Shown piece after piece: positions 26,014 to 37,300 of a DNA stretch of 64,000 bases. The position numbers were made by a program, and so were the translations under genes. The stretch lies in the NCBI RefSeq assembly GCF_000971215.1, contig NZ_BBMA01000009.1, positions 17,880-81,879 on the forward strand, read 5' to 3'. The first letter of the stretch is position 1. Each line of letters starts with the position of its first letter. This stretch comes from Demequina silvatica (GTDB lineage: Bacteria; Actinomycetota; Actinomycetes; Actinomycetales; Demequinaceae). The notes below the pieces were generated by a model. The model did not search any database. It had not been told where the DNA came from and saw only the letters and a program-made list of their open reading frames with translations.

Positions 26014-26415
26014 ATGGACTTCTCGATGGTCTCGCCGACAGCTGCCGAGTTCCGCGCGATCTACCTCGCCACGGGCTGGGGCGAGCCCACCGAGGAGCAT
26101 TGCGCGCGTGCCCTCGAGGGCAGCTGGGCGGTGTGCTCGGTGCGCGACACCCAGGGCGCACTGGTCGGCGTCGGACGGATGATCTCCGACGGCGCGATGC
26201 ACGCGTACGTCAACGAGATGATCGTGCGCGAGGACGTGCGCGGCGCGGGGGTCGGCGCCGAGATCCTCCGCCGCCTGGTCGCGACCGCCAACGCGCGGGG
26301 CATCACGCAGATCCAGCTCTTCGCGGCGCGCGGCCGCGCCCCCTTCTATGCGCGCCATGGCTTCATCCCTCGCCCGGACGATGCGCCGGGCATGGAGATC
26401 CCGCCGGCGCAGTAG
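26014..26415 (+). CDS. GNAT family N-acetyltransferase
   Basis: Short (133 aa) GNAT protein. The acetyl-CoA loop is VREDVRGAGVGAEILRRL (~residues 72-89) and the C-terminal APFYARHGF (~108-116) is typical. The substrate is unknown. A -10 box TAGCGT (26002-26007) lies 6 nt before ATG, predicting a leaderless mRNA; it is divergent from the TipA-like gene, only 73 bp away. A dispersed-repeat core (26376-26385) forms the codons for PDDAP near the C-terminus. Confidence 0.85.
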   Translation: MDFSMVSPTAAEFRAIYLATGWGEPTEEHCARALEGSWAVCSVRDTQGALVGVGRMISDGAMHAYVNEMIVREDVRGAGVGAEILRRLVATANARGITQIQLFAARGRAPFYARHGFIPRPDDAPGMEIPPAQ

Positions 26416-26496
26416 GTCTCGGGTCGGGTCCGCGAGCCCCCGCCCACGCGTCCCCGACCACCAGTCCGCGCGCTGCCACGGACCACGTGCACGCAC

Positions 26497-26717
26497 GCTC
26501 GCCGTTTTCATGCACTTTCGCATGGTGCGGACGGGCAGCTGACTCGCCGCGGACGCGCCGCGGTGGCTCCTGGGGCGCGCGTGGGCCTCGACGGCACCAC
26601 CCAGTCGCACGGAACGTTCGGATCGACCGGAGATAACGGCCTTGGCCGGACGATGCGTCCGTCGCCGGCCGCCCCGCCGCGACGCGGGCGGCGCGAAAGT
26701 GCATGAAAACGGCGAGC
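26497..26717. repeat. 221-bp element bounded by perfect 25-bp inverted repeats (copy 1)
   Basis: The arms lie at 26497-26521 and 26693-26717 and are exact complements; the outer ends read GCTCGCCGTTTTCATGCACT inward. The interior (171 bp) has no convincing ORF, contains CCGCG and GGCC palindromes and one dispersed-repeat core (26648-26657). Same arms as the element at 43370-43570 but a different interior. The arms are AT-richer than the background. It occupies most of the 408-bp gap 26416-26823; the rest holds two further repeat cores (26754-26763, 26801-26810) and the ilvD promoter. Confidence 0.85.
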
Positions 26718-26823
26718 GGCGCGACAGATGGGTGGGCGTGCCGAGCCGGCCGGCGCATCGTCCCTGCGTCCGTGTCCACGATGCGGCGACGGGGGACCCG
26801 CGCATCGTCCTACACTCGGCAAC

Positions 26824-28521
26824 ATGACGCAGACCCCCGACATCAAGCCCCGGTCGCGCCAGGTCACGGATGGCCTGGAGGCGACCGCGTCCCGCGGCAT
26901 GCTCCGCGCGGTCGGTCTCGGTGATGACGACTTCGCGAAGCCGCAGATCGGCATCGCGTCCTCGTGGAACGAGATCACGCCCTGCAACCTCTCGCTCCAG
27001 CGCCTCGCGGCCGCGTCCAAGAACGGCGTCCACGCCGGCGGCGGCTACCCGCTCGAGTTCGGCACCATCTCCGTCTCCGACGGCATCTCGATGGGCCACG
27101 AGGGCATGCACTTCTCGCTGGTGTCGCGCGACCTCATCGCCGACTCGGTCGAGACGGTGATGATGGCCGAGCGCCTCGACGGCTCCGTGCTGCTGGCCGG
27201 CTGCGACAAGTCGCTGCCCGGCATGCTCATGGCCGCGGCCCGCCTGGACCTCGCGAGCGTGTTCCTCTACGCCGGCTCGATCATGCCCGGCCACGTCAAG
27301 CTCTCCGACGGCACCGAGAAGGACGTCACCATCATCGACGCCTTCGAGGCCGTGGGCGCCTGCGCCGCGGGCCTGATGTCCGAGGAGGACCGCCTCGCGA
27401 TCGAGAAGGCGATCTGCCCCGGCGAGGGCGCGTGCGGCGGCATGTACACCGCCAACACCATGGCGTCCGTGGGCGAGGCCCTCGGCATGTCGATCCCCGG
27501 CTCCGCGGCCCCGCCGAGCGCCGACCGCCGCCGCGACTACTACGCCCACAAGTCGGGCGAGGCCGTGGTCAACATGCTCCGCCTCGGCATCACGGCGCGC
27601 GACATCATGACCAAGGAGGCGTTCGAGAACGCCATCGCGGTGGTCATGGCGTTCGGCGGCTCCACCAACGCCGTCCTCCACCTCCTCGCGATCGCGAACG
27701 AGGCCGAGGTCGACCTCACGCTCGACGACTTCGCGCGCGTCGCCGCCAAGGTGCCGCACCTGGGCGACCTCAAGCCGTTCGGCCAGTTCGTGATGAACGA
27801 CGTCGACCGCGTGGGCGGCGTGCCCGCCGTCATGAAGACCCTGCTCGACGCGGGCCTCATGCACGGCAACGTCATGACCGTCACCGGCAAGACCCTCGCC
27901 GAGAACATGGACGAGCTCAAGCCCGCCAAGATCGACGGCCGCGTGGTCCGCGCGCTCAACAACCCGATCCACAAGTCGGGCGGCATCACCATCCTCAAGG
28001 GCTCGCTGGCCCCCGAGGGTGCCGTGGTGAAGTCCGCGGGCTTCGACAACGACGTGTTCGAGGCCACCGCCCGCGTGTTCGACCGCGAGCGTGCGGCGCT
28101 CGACGCGCTCGAGGCCGGCGAGATCCAGAAGGGTGACTGCGTGGTCATCCGCTACGAGGGCCCCAAGGGCGGCCCCGGCATGCGCGAGATGCTCGCCATC
28201 ACCGCCGCGATCAAGGGCGCCGGCCTCGGCAAGGACGTCCTGCTCGTCACGGACGGCCGCTTCTCGGGCGGCACCACCGGCCTGTGCGTGGGTCACATCG
28301 CGCCCGAGGCGGTCGACGGCGGCCCCATCGCGTTCGTCCGGGACGGCGACAAGATCACCCTCGACGTGGCCAACGGCACGCTCGAGGTCCTGGTCCCCGC
28401 CGAGGAGCTCGAGGCGCGCAAGGAGGGGTGGGAGCCCATCCCCGCGCGCTTCACCAAGGGCGTGCTCGGCAAGTACCAGAAGCTGGTGGGCTCGGCGTCG
28501 AAGGGCGCCGTCCTCAGCTGA
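26824..28521 (+). CDS. ilvD: dihydroxy-acid dehydratase
   Basis: Iron-sulfur dehydratase (565 aa) forming the 2-keto acid precursors of valine and isoleucine. Cluster and metal ligands are seen in [12 protein letters not shown] (~residues 122-133) and [13 protein letters not shown] (~200-212); other family blocks are [30 protein letters not shown] and [19 protein letters not shown]. The -10 box TACACT (26811-26816) is 7 nt from the ATG, so the mRNA is probably leaderless. A reverse dispersed-repeat core (26801-26810) directly abuts that -10 box and would overlap the promoter spacer. Confidence 0.96.
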   Translation: MTQTPDIKPRSRQVTDGLEATASRGMLRAVGLGDDDFAKPQIGIASSWNEITPCNLSLQRLAAASKNGVHAGGGYPLEFGTISVSDGISMGHEGMHFSLVSRDLIADSVETVMMAERLDGSVLLAGCDKSLPGMLMAAARLDLASVFLYAGSIMPGHVKLSDGTEKDVTIIDAFEAVGACAAGLMSEEDRLAIEKAICPGEGACGGMYTANTMASVGEALGMSIPGSAAPPSADRRRDYYAHKSGEAVVNMLRLGITARDIMTKEAFENAIAVVMAFGGSTNAVLHLLAIANEAEVDLTLDDFARVAAKVPHLGDLKPFGQFVMNDVDRVGGVPAVMKTLLDAGLMHGNVMTVTGKTLAENMDELKPAKIDGRVVRALNNPIHKSGGITILKGSLAPEGAVVKSAGFDNDVFEATARVFDRERAALDALEAGEIQKGDCVVIRYEGPKGGPGMREMLAITAAIKGAGLGKDVLLVTDGRFSGGTTGLCVGHIAPEAVDGGPIAFVRDGDKITLDVANGTLEVLVPAEELEARKEGWEPIPARFTKGVLGKYQKLVGSASKGAVLS

Positions 28522-28533
28522 ACCCAGCGCTCA

Positions 28534-28571
28534 GGGGACGATGCACGGGTCGCGACCCGCGCATCGTCCCC
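28534..28571. terminator. 38-bp palindrome of two inverted dispersed repeats after ilvD
   Basis: Left arm 28534-28552 (GGGGACGATGCACGGGTCG) and right arm 28553-28571 are complementary except for one position, 13 bp after the ilvD stop. It is a terminator-like structure built entirely from an inverted pair of the genome-wide repeat; no T run follows. Confidence 0.75.
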
Positions 28572-28595
28572 TTCTGCTGTGTCAGGGTGGGACGC

Positions 28596-28886
28596 ATGAG
28601 CCACCCGATCGGACCGCTCGACCACGCGTTCACCGCGCCCATCGGCGTCGAGGTCAAGGGCGAGACATGGGCGTGCGTGGAGATGCCCGGGTCCGCCGAC
28701 TTCTTCGGCACGGGCAAGGCCGTGCGCGTCGACGCGGAGGTCGACGGCGTCGCGCTCGAGAACGTCGGGCTGATGGTGACCGGCACGGGCGGCCACATGC
28801 TCTCGCTCAACGCGAAGGTGCGGAAGCAGCTGGGCAAGGACGTCGGCGACCAGGTCGAGGTCCGGCTCACGCGCCGCCGCACGTAG
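28596..28886 (+). CDS. DUF1905 domain protein
   Basis: A 96-aa all-beta small protein matching DUF1905. The family tail GHMLSLNAKVRKQLGKDVGDQVEVRL spans residues ~66-91 (GGHMLSLNAKVRKQLGKD is the conserved core). Function unknown; it is often found alone or fused to YdeI-like domains. ATG 28596 starts MSHPIGPLDHAFTAPI; no clear SD. An imperfect hairpin with 8-bp outer stem (28897-28904 with 28932-28939) follows it. Confidence 0.75.
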   Translation: MSHPIGPLDHAFTAPIGVEVKGETWACVEMPGSADFFGTGKAVRVDAEVDGVALENVGLMVTGTGGHMLSLNAKVRKQLGKDVGDQVEVRLTRRRT

Positions 28887-29043
28887 TCGCGCCGGCTGCC
28901 CGTGCATCCCGCACCGCCGGTGTGGCGTGTACGGGCAGGTAGATGGGGACTGCTACGGTCTCGTCGGGCCTCGTGCCCGAGGGCCTCACGCGGGCGCCGC
29001 CGGAGGACGCGGGCGCCGCGCGTGGACATTCTGAGGGGGAAGC

Positions 29044-30462
29044 ATGACCACGTTCTATCCGGAGGGTTCCGAGCCGGAGGCCGCGGGCACCGCGGCAACG
29101 CCGGCGGCGGTCGAGAGCACCCCCGAGCAGGCCCCCGAGCAGGCCTTCGCGCCGGCCCCCGAGAGCGCGGACGTGGCGGACCCCGGTGCGCCGCGGACCC
29201 GCCGACGCGGACTCGTCATCGCCGGAGCTGCCTCGGGTGCGGTGGTGCTGGCGCTCGGCGCGGGTGCCGCATACCTCTATCTCAACCTCGGACGCGGCGC
29301 GACCAGCCCGCAGGGCGCGGTCGAGCGCCTCGTGAACGGCGCCGTCGACGGCAACCTGATCGCGGTCGGGGCGGCGATCTCGCCGTCGGAGCGGGACATG
29401 GCCCTGGCCATGGGCGATCGCGCCCGCGAGATGGTCGAGGCGACCCTCCCCGAGCCCGAGGTCACGGCGTCCGCACAGGTCGACTTCACAGCGATCCTCG
29501 ACGCCGTCGAGGTCTCGGTCGCGGACGTCGAGTACGTCACCGAGGACGTCGTCGAGGGTGTGTCCCTGGTGCGGGTCGAGGCCGGCACGGTCACCGCCGA
29601 CGTGGACAAGGCGCCCTTCGTGGACGCCGTGATGGAGCAGCTCGAGGCGAGCGGTGCGACCGCCTTCGAGGACCTCGGCTACGACGACGCGATGCTCGAC
29701 GAGGCGCGCGCCGAGCTCGGGACGTGGGTCGACGAGACCTTCCCGTGGACGTTCGACATCGCGGAGGAGGTCTCCGGCTGGCAGGAATCGGACGCGGTCC
29801 CGACCGACGCGTCCCCCATCGCCTTCATGACGGTCGAGGAGGGCGGTTGGTACGTCAGCCCCCTGCTCACGGTCGCCGAGGCCGCGGCCTCCGCGAACCT
29901 CGAGCCGGGCGATCGCGGCACCGCGATCGCGGACGCCGTGGCCTTCGCGACCCCGGAGGAGGCCGCCACCGGCACCGCCGCTGCGGTCGAGGAGTTCTTC
30001 GCGACCGGCGACGCCGCCACGCTCGCCGCGGTGCTGCCGCTGCCCGAGCGCCGCATCGTGTCGCTCTACGGCGAGGCCGTCCTGCGCGACGCGACCCCCC
30101 TGCCCGCGGTCGCCCTCGACGTCACGGAGGTCGCGGCGACCGTCGACGGCGACGTCGCGTCCGCCGAGCTGGTCGCGTTCGACTTCAGCTTCGACCTCCA
30201 GGACGGTATGACCGCACCGACGTCCGGCACCTACCGACAGGGCTGCGTCACGGCGGACGGCGCCGGCGAGATCTGCGTCGCGGATATCCCGATGGTCGGT
30301 CAGACCGGCATCGACGACATCAGCGTGACGCTGATGCGCGAGGGCGACGGCTGGCTGATGAGCCCGACCATGACTCTCGTGGACTACTCGGTCCGCGTCT
30401 CCGCGGCCTACAGCGAGATGCTGGAGGACGGGAGCCTCGACGGCCTGCTCATGGGGGAGTGA
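29044..30462 (+). CDS. membrane-anchored acidic extracytoplasmic protein, unknown family
   Basis: A 472-aa protein with an Ala/Pro/Glu-rich cytoplasmic N-terminus (1-55), an RTRRRG stop-transfer, one transmembrane helix (~57-80) and a strongly acidic outer region. The outer region appears to hold two weakly repeated alpha/beta units, each opening with a GAVERLVNGAVDGNL- or GTAAAVEEFFATGDA-like helix, reminiscent of DUF4878/NTF2-like lumazine-binding-type folds. No enzyme motif. GAGGGGGAAG precedes ATG 29044. I do not recognise a named family. Confidence 0.65.
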   Translation: MTTFYPEGSEPEAAGTAATPAAVESTPEQAPEQAFAPAPESADVADPGAPRTRRRGLVIAGAASGAVVLALGAGAAYLYLNLGRGATSPQGAVERLVNGAVDGNLIAVGAAISPSERDMALAMGDRAREMVEATLPEPEVTASAQVDFTAILDAVEVSVADVEYVTEDVVEGVSLVRVEAGTVTADVDKAPFVDAVMEQLEASGATAFEDLGYDDAMLDEARAELGTWVDETFPWTFDIAEEVSGWQESDAVPTDASPIAFMTVEEGGWYVSPLLTVAEAAASANLEPGDRGTAIADAVAFATPEEAATGTAAAVEEFFATGDAATLAAVLPLPERRIVSLYGEAVLRDATPLPAVALDVTEVAATVDGDVASAELVAFDFSFDLQDGMTAPTSGTYRQGCVTADGAGEICVADIPMVGQTGIDDISVTLMREGDGWLMSPTMTLVDYSVRVSAAYSEMLEDGSLDGLLMGE

Positions 30463-30468
30463 GGGGAC

Positions 30469-30494
30469 GGTGCGCGGGGACCGCCCCGCGCACC
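30469..30494 (+). terminator. terminator hairpin before the ilvB promoter
   Basis: Perfect 11-bp stem GGTGCGCGGGG (30469-30479) and complement (30484-30494), tetraloop ACCG, 6 bp after the upstream stop. It insulates the ilvBNC promoter. Confidence 0.75.
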
Positions 30495-30505
30495 CCTCGC
30501 CCGCC

Positions 30506-30586
30506 GTCTCACTATCCAAGATGGTGAACCACGATGTGAGATTACTTGTCCGTATGGTGACACCCGCCCCGACCCGGGCGTAGAGT
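30506..30586 (+). promoter_or_regulatory. ilvBNC promoter with candidate operator
   Basis: A -35 GTGACA (30557-30562) and -10 TAGAGT (30581-30586) with an 18-bp spacer. Upstream lie GTCTCAC (30506-30512) and CACGATGTGAGA (30530-30541), the latter shared with the leuB promoter (CACGATGTGGGA, 39366-39377). The half-sites GTCTCAC/GTGAGA form an inverted repeat, suggesting a common branched-chain amino acid regulator, possibly of the IclR LtbR/NdgR type (inference). Confidence 0.65.
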
Positions 30587-30593
30587 CGCATCC

Positions 30594-30644
30594 ATGCAGA
30601 CGATCCTTGTACGAGTTATCTGGCGCGCGGACCGCGACCGGTAG
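30594..30644 (+). CDS. ilvL: ilvB leader peptide (16 aa, [16 protein letters not shown])
   Basis: Short reading frame with Ile-Leu-Val-Arg-Val-Ile in residues 4-9, the regulatory amino acids of the downstream operon. The codons used (CTT, GTA, CGA, GTT) are rare in this GC-rich genome, which would sharpen stalling. It starts 7 nt after the -10 box, so translation is probably leaderless and coupled to initiation. Its 3' half pairs with the segment just after the stop codon (see attenuator). Confidence 0.8.
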   Translation: MQTILVRVIWRADRDR

Positions 30645-30725
30645 CCCCGAACTCGTCCGCGCGCTGACCCCGACGCCACCTGGCCGAGGGGTTTCTTCAT
30701 GCGAGGCGGACGCAGGGACCGCCTC
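30623..30725 (+). promoter_or_regulatory. transcription attenuator of ilvBNC
   Basis: Three mutually exclusive helices can be drawn: pause hairpin GCGCGCGGAC (30623-30632) with GTCCGCGCGC (30655-30664); antiterminator CGTCCGC (30654-30660) with GCGGACG (30706-30712); terminator GAGGCGG (30703-30709) with CCGCCTC (30719-30725). A ribosome stalled at the Ile/Leu/Val codons would block the first helix, allow the second and prevent the third. The terminator lacks a clear T run, as is common at high GC. Confidence 0.75.
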
Positions 30726-30747
30726 CCCCCACCGATCAGGAGAGAAG

Positions 30748-32619
30748 ATGGCTCAGATCCAGGCCAAGCCGGGCGTCCCGGCCGCCCGCATCGCCCGCCA
30801 GGCCCCGAGCGCCCCGTCGCTCGCGCGGCCCACGCCGCAGTCGAACCCCGATCCGTCGCTCAACGGCGTCGAGATGACGGGCGCGCAGGCGATCATCCGC
30901 GCGCTCGAGTGCGCGGGTGCGACGGACGTCTTCGGCCTTCCCGGCGGCGCCATCCTCCCCACCTACGACCCGCTGATGGACTCGCAGAAGCTGCGCCACA
31001 TCCTGGTGCGCCACGAGCAGGGCGCGGGCCACGCGGCGCAGGGCTACGCCCACGCGACCGGCAAGGTGGGCGTCTGCATCGCCACGTCCGGCCCGGGCGC
31101 GACCAACCTGGTCACCCCCATCGCGGACGCCAACATGGACTCGATCCCCATGGTCGCCATCACCGGCCAGGTGGGCGCCGCCATGATCGGCACGGACGCC
31201 TTCCAGGAGGCGGACATCGTGGGCATCACCGCGCCCATCACCAAGCACAACGTGCTGGTGACGGACCCGGCGGAGATCCCCCGCGCGATCGCCGAGGCGT
31301 TCTACATCGCGAGCCACGGCCGTCCCGGCCCGGTGCTGGTCGACATCGCGAAGTCCGCTCAGCAGGCGAAGACCACCTTCCAGTGGCCCGGCCGCATCGA
31401 GCTGCCCGGCTTCAACGCGGGCGTGCGCCCGCACCAGAAGACGGTGCAGGAGGCCGCGCGCCTGCTCGCGACCGCGCGTCGCCCCGTGCTGTACGTGGGC
31501 GGCGGCGTGATCCGCTCCGGCGCGAGCGCCGGCCTGCGCAAGCTCACCGACCTGTCCGGCGCGGCCGTGGTCACCACGCTGATGGCGCGCGGCGCGCTGC
31601 CCGACAGCCACCCGCAGCACCTGGGCATGCCCGGCATGCACGGCACCGTCCCCGCGGTGGCGGCGCTTCAGAAGGCCGACCTCATCGTCGCCCTGGGCGC
31701 CCGCTTCGACGACCGCGTCACCGGCAACCTCGACAGCTTCGCCCCGCACGCGACCATCGTCCACGCGGACATCGACCCCGCGGAGATCGGCAAGAACCGC
31801 GCCGTGGACGTGCCGATCGTCGGCGACCTCAAGGAGGTCTTCGAGGCGCTGGTCCCTGCCCTCGCGGAGGAGCAGGCCCGCCACGGCCAGCCCGACCTCG
31901 AGGCCTGGTGGGCGCAGCTCGACGACTGGCGCACCACGTACGCGCTGGGCTACACGCCCACGCACGACGGCCTGTCGAGCCCTCAGCACGTCATCCAGCG
32001 CCTGGGCGAGCTCAACGACCCCGAGAGCACCATCTACACCTCGGGCGTGGGCCAGCACCAGATGTGGGCCAGCCAGTTCATCAAGTACGAGCGCCCCAAC
32101 ACCTGGATCAACTCCGGCGGCCTCGGCACCATGGGCTTCTCGGTGCCCGCCGCGATGGGCGCCCAGGTGGGCGCGCCCGACCAGACGGTGTGGGCGATCG
32201 ACGGCGACGGCTGCTTCCAGATGACCAACCAGGAGCTGGTCACCTGCGCCATCAACGAGATCCCCATCAAGGTCGCGCTGATCAACAACTCGTCCCTGGG
32301 CATGGTCCGCCAGTGGCAGACCCTGTTCTACGAGGGCCGCTACTCGAACACGGACCTCCACACCGGCCACGGCACGCGCCGCGTCCCCGACTTCGTCAAG
32401 CTGGCCGACGCGATGGGCTGCGTGGGCCTGCGCTGCGAGTCCGACGCGGACGTCGACGCGACCATCAAGCGCGCCAACGAGATCGACGACCAGCCCGTGG
32501 TCGTGGACTTCACCGTGTCGCGCGACGCGATGGTGTGGCCCATGGTCGCCGCCGGCACCAGCAACGACGAGATCCAGTACGCCCAGGGCATCGCGCCCCG
32601 GTGGGACCGGGAGGACTGA
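30748..32619 (+). CDS. ilvB: acetolactate synthase large subunit
   Basis: Thiamine-diphosphate enzyme (623 aa) forming acetolactate and acetohydroxybutyrate, the first common step to valine, leucine and isoleucine. An N-terminal 45-aa Pro/Ala-rich extension precedes the core, which has [27 protein letters not shown], the catalytic Glu in [19 protein letters not shown], and the ThDP motif [12 protein letters not shown]...[15 protein letters not shown] 30748 has AGGAGAG upstream; it is followed after 5 bp by ilvN. Confidence 0.96.
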   Translation: MAQIQAKPGVPAARIARQAPSAPSLARPTPQSNPDPSLNGVEMTGAQAIIRALECAGATDVFGLPGGAILPTYDPLMDSQKLRHILVRHEQGAGHAAQGYAHATGKVGVCIATSGPGATNLVTPIADANMDSIPMVAITGQVGAAMIGTDAFQEADIVGITAPITKHNVLVTDPAEIPRAIAEAFYIASHGRPGPVLVDIAKSAQQAKTTFQWPGRIELPGFNAGVRPHQKTVQEAARLLATARRPVLYVGGGVIRSGASAGLRKLTDLSGAAVVTTLMARGALPDSHPQHLGMPGMHGTVPAVAALQKADLIVALGARFDDRVTGNLDSFAPHATIVHADIDPAEIGKNRAVDVPIVGDLKEVFEALVPALAEEQARHGQPDLEAWWAQLDDWRTTYALGYTPTHDGLSSPQHVIQRLGELNDPESTIYTSGVGQHQMWASQFIKYERPNTWINSGGLGTMGFSVPAAMGAQVGAPDQTVWAIDGDGCFQMTNQELVTCAINEIPIKVALINNSSLGMVRQWQTLFYEGRYSNTDLHTGHGTRRVPDFVKLADAMGCVGLRCESDADVDATIKRANEIDDQPVVVDFTVSRDAMVWPMVAAGTSNDEIQYAQGIAPRWDRED

Positions 32620-32624
32620 CCCCC

Positions 32625-33146
32625 ATGACCAAGCACACGCTCTCCGTGCTCGTGGAGAACAAGCCCGGCGTGCTCGCGCGCGTCGCGGGCCTGTTCTCGC
32701 GCCGCGCGTTCAACATCCACTCGCTCGCGGTCGGTCAGACCGAGCACCCGGAGATCTCGCGCATCACCGTGGTGGTCGACGTCGACGAGCTCCCGCTCGA
32801 GCAGGTCACCAAGCAGCTCAACAAGCTGGTGCACGTGCTCAAGATCGTCGAGCTCGAGCAGGGCCGTTCGGTCCAGCGCGACCTGCTGCTCGTCAAGGTG
32901 CGCGCCGACGCGCGCCAGCGCACCGACGTCCTCCAGATCGTGGACCTGTTCCGCGCCCACGTGGTCGACGTCTCCACCGACTCCGTGGTCATCGAGGCCG
33001 TCGGCACGCCCGACAAGCTCGAGGCCCTCCTCGCGGCGCTCGCCCCGCACGACGTCCGCGAGATCGTCCAGTCCGGCACCGTCGCCATCGGCCGCGGCGC
33101 CCGCTCCATCACGGAGCGCGCGCTCGACCGCGTCGCCACCGCCTAG
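32625..33146 (+). CDS. ilvN: acetolactate synthase small (regulatory) subunit
   Basis: A 173-aa regulatory subunit with an N-terminal ACT domain (HTLSVLVENKPGVLARVAGL, residues 4-23; FNIHSLAVGQTE) that binds valine for feedback inhibition, and a C-terminal ALS_ss domain (~80-170). Typical length for the short class. The gene lies 5 bp after ilvB, which ends GGGAGGACTGA and so supplies the ribosome-binding site. Confidence 0.95.
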   Translation: MTKHTLSVLVENKPGVLARVAGLFSRRAFNIHSLAVGQTEHPEISRITVVVDVDELPLEQVTKQLNKLVHVLKIVELEQGRSVQRDLLLVKVRADARQRTDVLQIVDLFRAHVVDVSTDSVVIEAVGTPDKLEALLAALAPHDVREIVQSGTVAIGRGARSITERALDRVATA

Positions 33147-34265
<1,119 letters not shown>

Positions 34266-34285
34266 TCCGGCTCACCTGAGCGACG

Positions 34286-34319
34286 CGAAGGGGAGGTCCC
34301 GTCAGGGGCCTCCCCTTCG
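34286..34319. terminator. terminator hairpin after ilvC
   Basis: CGAAGGGGAGG (34286-34296) with CCTCCCCTTCG (34309-34319), 12-nt loop, ends in TCGTCGTG. It lies between convergent ilvC and the 1408-aa regulator, reading nearly the same on both strands. The hairpin at 39259-39299 shares the GGGGAGG/CCTCCCC stem. Confidence 0.8.
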
Positions 34320-34324
34320 TCGTG

Positions 34325-37300
34325 TCACCAGCCCGAGTACTCGGAGTACTGCTCGCAGGTGCCGCGTCGCTCCCCGAACCCCTCGAGGTAGGCCGTCCAC
34401 TCGCTCGACGAGAGGTTCCGCCCTGCGGCGGCGCACGCCGCGGTCAGCATGTGCTCGGGGTCGATGTCCCACACCGCGACCCCGTGCTCCACGTTGACGG
34501 CGAGCGCGAGGCCGTCCGGACTGAGCAGCCCGGCGACGGTGCCGGGGGAGTTGGCGGCGAGCGGCGTGCCGATGCTCTCGGCGTCGCGCGCGTCGTAGAG
34601 GGAGACGGTTCCGTCGCGTGCTGAGAGCAGGAGTCGGGAGCCGTCCGCGCTGAGCTCGATCGCGTCGATGGGTCCGCCCGCGGGTATGGACTCGGGTGCT
34701 TCGACGCGCGCCGTGTCGAAGCGCTTCACGGCTTGCGTGCGATCGTGGATGGCGACCCCGCTCCCGTCGGGGGCGAGGACGGCGTCGCGCCAGCTCGTGC
34801 GGGGGAGGCCGACCATCACCCCGGTGGCGCCGTCGATGATCTGCGTCACGTGGCCGTAGTCGAGCCGCGAGGTGATGGCGAGGAGCGCGCCGTCAGCCGC
34901 GGCGGACAGGTGGGTGGCCCGTCCGAGGGTGCGGATCACGGGTCCGACTCGACGCAGGGTGGCGGTGTCGTACGTCTCGACGGTGTCGCCCACGAGCGCG
35001 TAGGCCCGGTTCCAGTCGGCGCTTATCGCGACCGAGGACGCGTCGACGAGGACCACGTCCTCGGCGATGAGCGTCCCGGTGACCGTGTCGTAGACATCGC
35101 GCGTGCCCGTCACAGGCGAGAGCCCGATCACGCGGTTCTCACCGAACCAGGCGAGGTCGTCGAGGTCCCGCGGCAGGCCCGCGACGGGGGCGTCCGCCGC
35201 GACATCCCAGACCCGGTAGCCCGTCAGCTCGCCGTCCGTGTTCGCGACGGGGTCGCGCCGGACGGTGATGAGCTGAGTGCCGTCCGCGCTCCAGCGACCC
35301 ACGGCCTGGCGGTCGGCCGCGATCACGTGCGAGATGGGGCCCGAGCCGTCGAGGCTCCACCGCGAGATCACGTGCGCGTCGGAGGAGACCGCGGCGAGCA
35401 CGGTGCCCGCCTCGTCGATGCCGAGCGTGGAGATGCCACCCTGCTGCGTGGTGCGCGTCGGACCGGTCGGTGTGCCCGTGGCGAGGTCGTATCCGCGGAT
35501 CACGCCGGATCCGCTCCCGCACAGGACCGTGCCGCTCGCGGCAGCCACCACGAGCGCCTGGCACGCGCCCGGCTCGGGCAGGACGTGGTCTCGGGTCCAC
35601 AGGACGCGGCCGGAATCGAGGGACAGCGCGACCAGGCCCTCGTCGCCCGCGGCGACCACCGTGTTGCCATCGATCCTCTCGACAGCGGTGTTGGCGTGTC
35701 GCGCGGGCGCCTCGAGGGAGCGTTCGACTCTGCCGCTTGCGGCGTCGGTCACGAGGACGCTGCCGTCGAGGGTGGTGAACAACGCCGTGTCGGGGTCGAG
35801 GAAGGCGACGGCGCCGGGGCGGTCGAGGAGCACGGAGCGCTGCCGTCCGGCCTCGGTCGCACTGACGGCGCGGCCCGTCGCGACGTCGCGCACGGTGAGG
35901 TCTCCGGTCCGCGCGTCGACGAGCGCCGCATAGGTGCCGTCGGGGCTCACCGCGAGAGCGCCCACCCGCGTCCCGGCGCCGCCGATCTCCACCGCGGCGA
36001 GCTCCGTTCCGCTGCTCACGTCGTAGCTCGCGAGCATCAGGCGCCCGTCGCCGCTCGCCTTGGTCTCCGAGGCGAGAGAGACCATGACCGCGCGGCTCCG
36101 GTCCGCGCTGACGGCGACCCGGGGGGAGGTGGGCCACGCCCACCGAACGGAGGAGACGAATGCCTTCCTGAGCTCGCCGGAGGCGAGGTCGCGCAGCTCG
36201 AGGCCGTGCCAGGACGCGAGCAGCGCGTCGAATCCGTCGCCCACCATGGCCACGTGCGGCGGTCGGTCCTCGGCGACGTGGTCGATGAAGAGCTCTCCCA
36301 TGTACCCGGGCTCGGAGGCGAGCGCGGCGAGCAGCGCGCCCTGGGTCACGGGGGCGTCCTTCCACTCCATGTAGGCCTCGGCGGCGAGCAGCAGTCCCAG
36401 GGTGCGCGAATGGTCCATGACCTTCGCGAAGTCCTTCGTGATCCCCTCGAGCTGGGCGATCTCGGTCTGCTCGTCCGCCGTGTCGCGGCGCCGCTCGGCG
36501 ACCTGGTATGCGACGGTCGCCGCGACGAGGCCCACGAGCGCGGCGAACGCCGCCGCCACGGCCCATCGCCGCATGCGCCGCACGCGCGCGCGGGCTCGTG
36601 ACTCCCGCCGCGCGGCGTCCTCGCCCGCAGCCTGCTCGGCTGCCTCCTGGGCGCGCGACGCGACCAGGAAGGCCCGCTCGAGGGGCGTGAGCGCGCCCTC
36701 GCCCCGGTGCGCCCAGTCCCACGCGAGCGCGAGCCGCGGTCCGCGGGCGAGCTCCGCGTCCGGCCTGCCGAGCGAGTCCCAGGTGACCGCCGCGGTGGAC
36801 AGGTGGCCGAGCACGCGCTGCCCCTCGATGTCCGACTCGAGCCAGCCCTGCAGGCGGGGCCAGGCGTGCACCAGGGACTCGTGAGCGAGCTCGAGGTGGT
36901 GCTCTCGGGACCCGACCAGACGCGCCTGCACCAGGCGCGCGACCACGCGCTCGAGGTCCTCGTCGGCGAGGCCACGGATGTCGACGGGGTTGGACACCAC
37001 CGCCCCCGTGTCCGTGAGCGTGACGAGACGCCGAAGGATCATCGCGCAGCGGTGCCGGTCCTCCGCGGAGAGGTTGGTGAACAGGAGCTCTGCGGACCGC
37101 GCGACGGCGCCGCGCAGCCCGCCCGAGGCCGTGTAGCCGTCGATGGTGAGGGTGGAGCCCTCGCGCCGGTGCCACGTCTCGGCGAGCGCGTGCGAGAGGA
37201 GCGGCAGGGCTCCCGTCGCCGCCTCGGCATCCGCCACCACCACGTCCACGAAGCCGTGCTCGAGGGCGAGATGGGCATGCCTCGCGGGCTCCTCGATGGC

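Noticed and set aside
25975..28296. 773-codon minus-strand frame over ilvD and the upstream gap
   Set aside because: Runs through the inverted-repeat element and antisense to ilvD; low-complexity composition.
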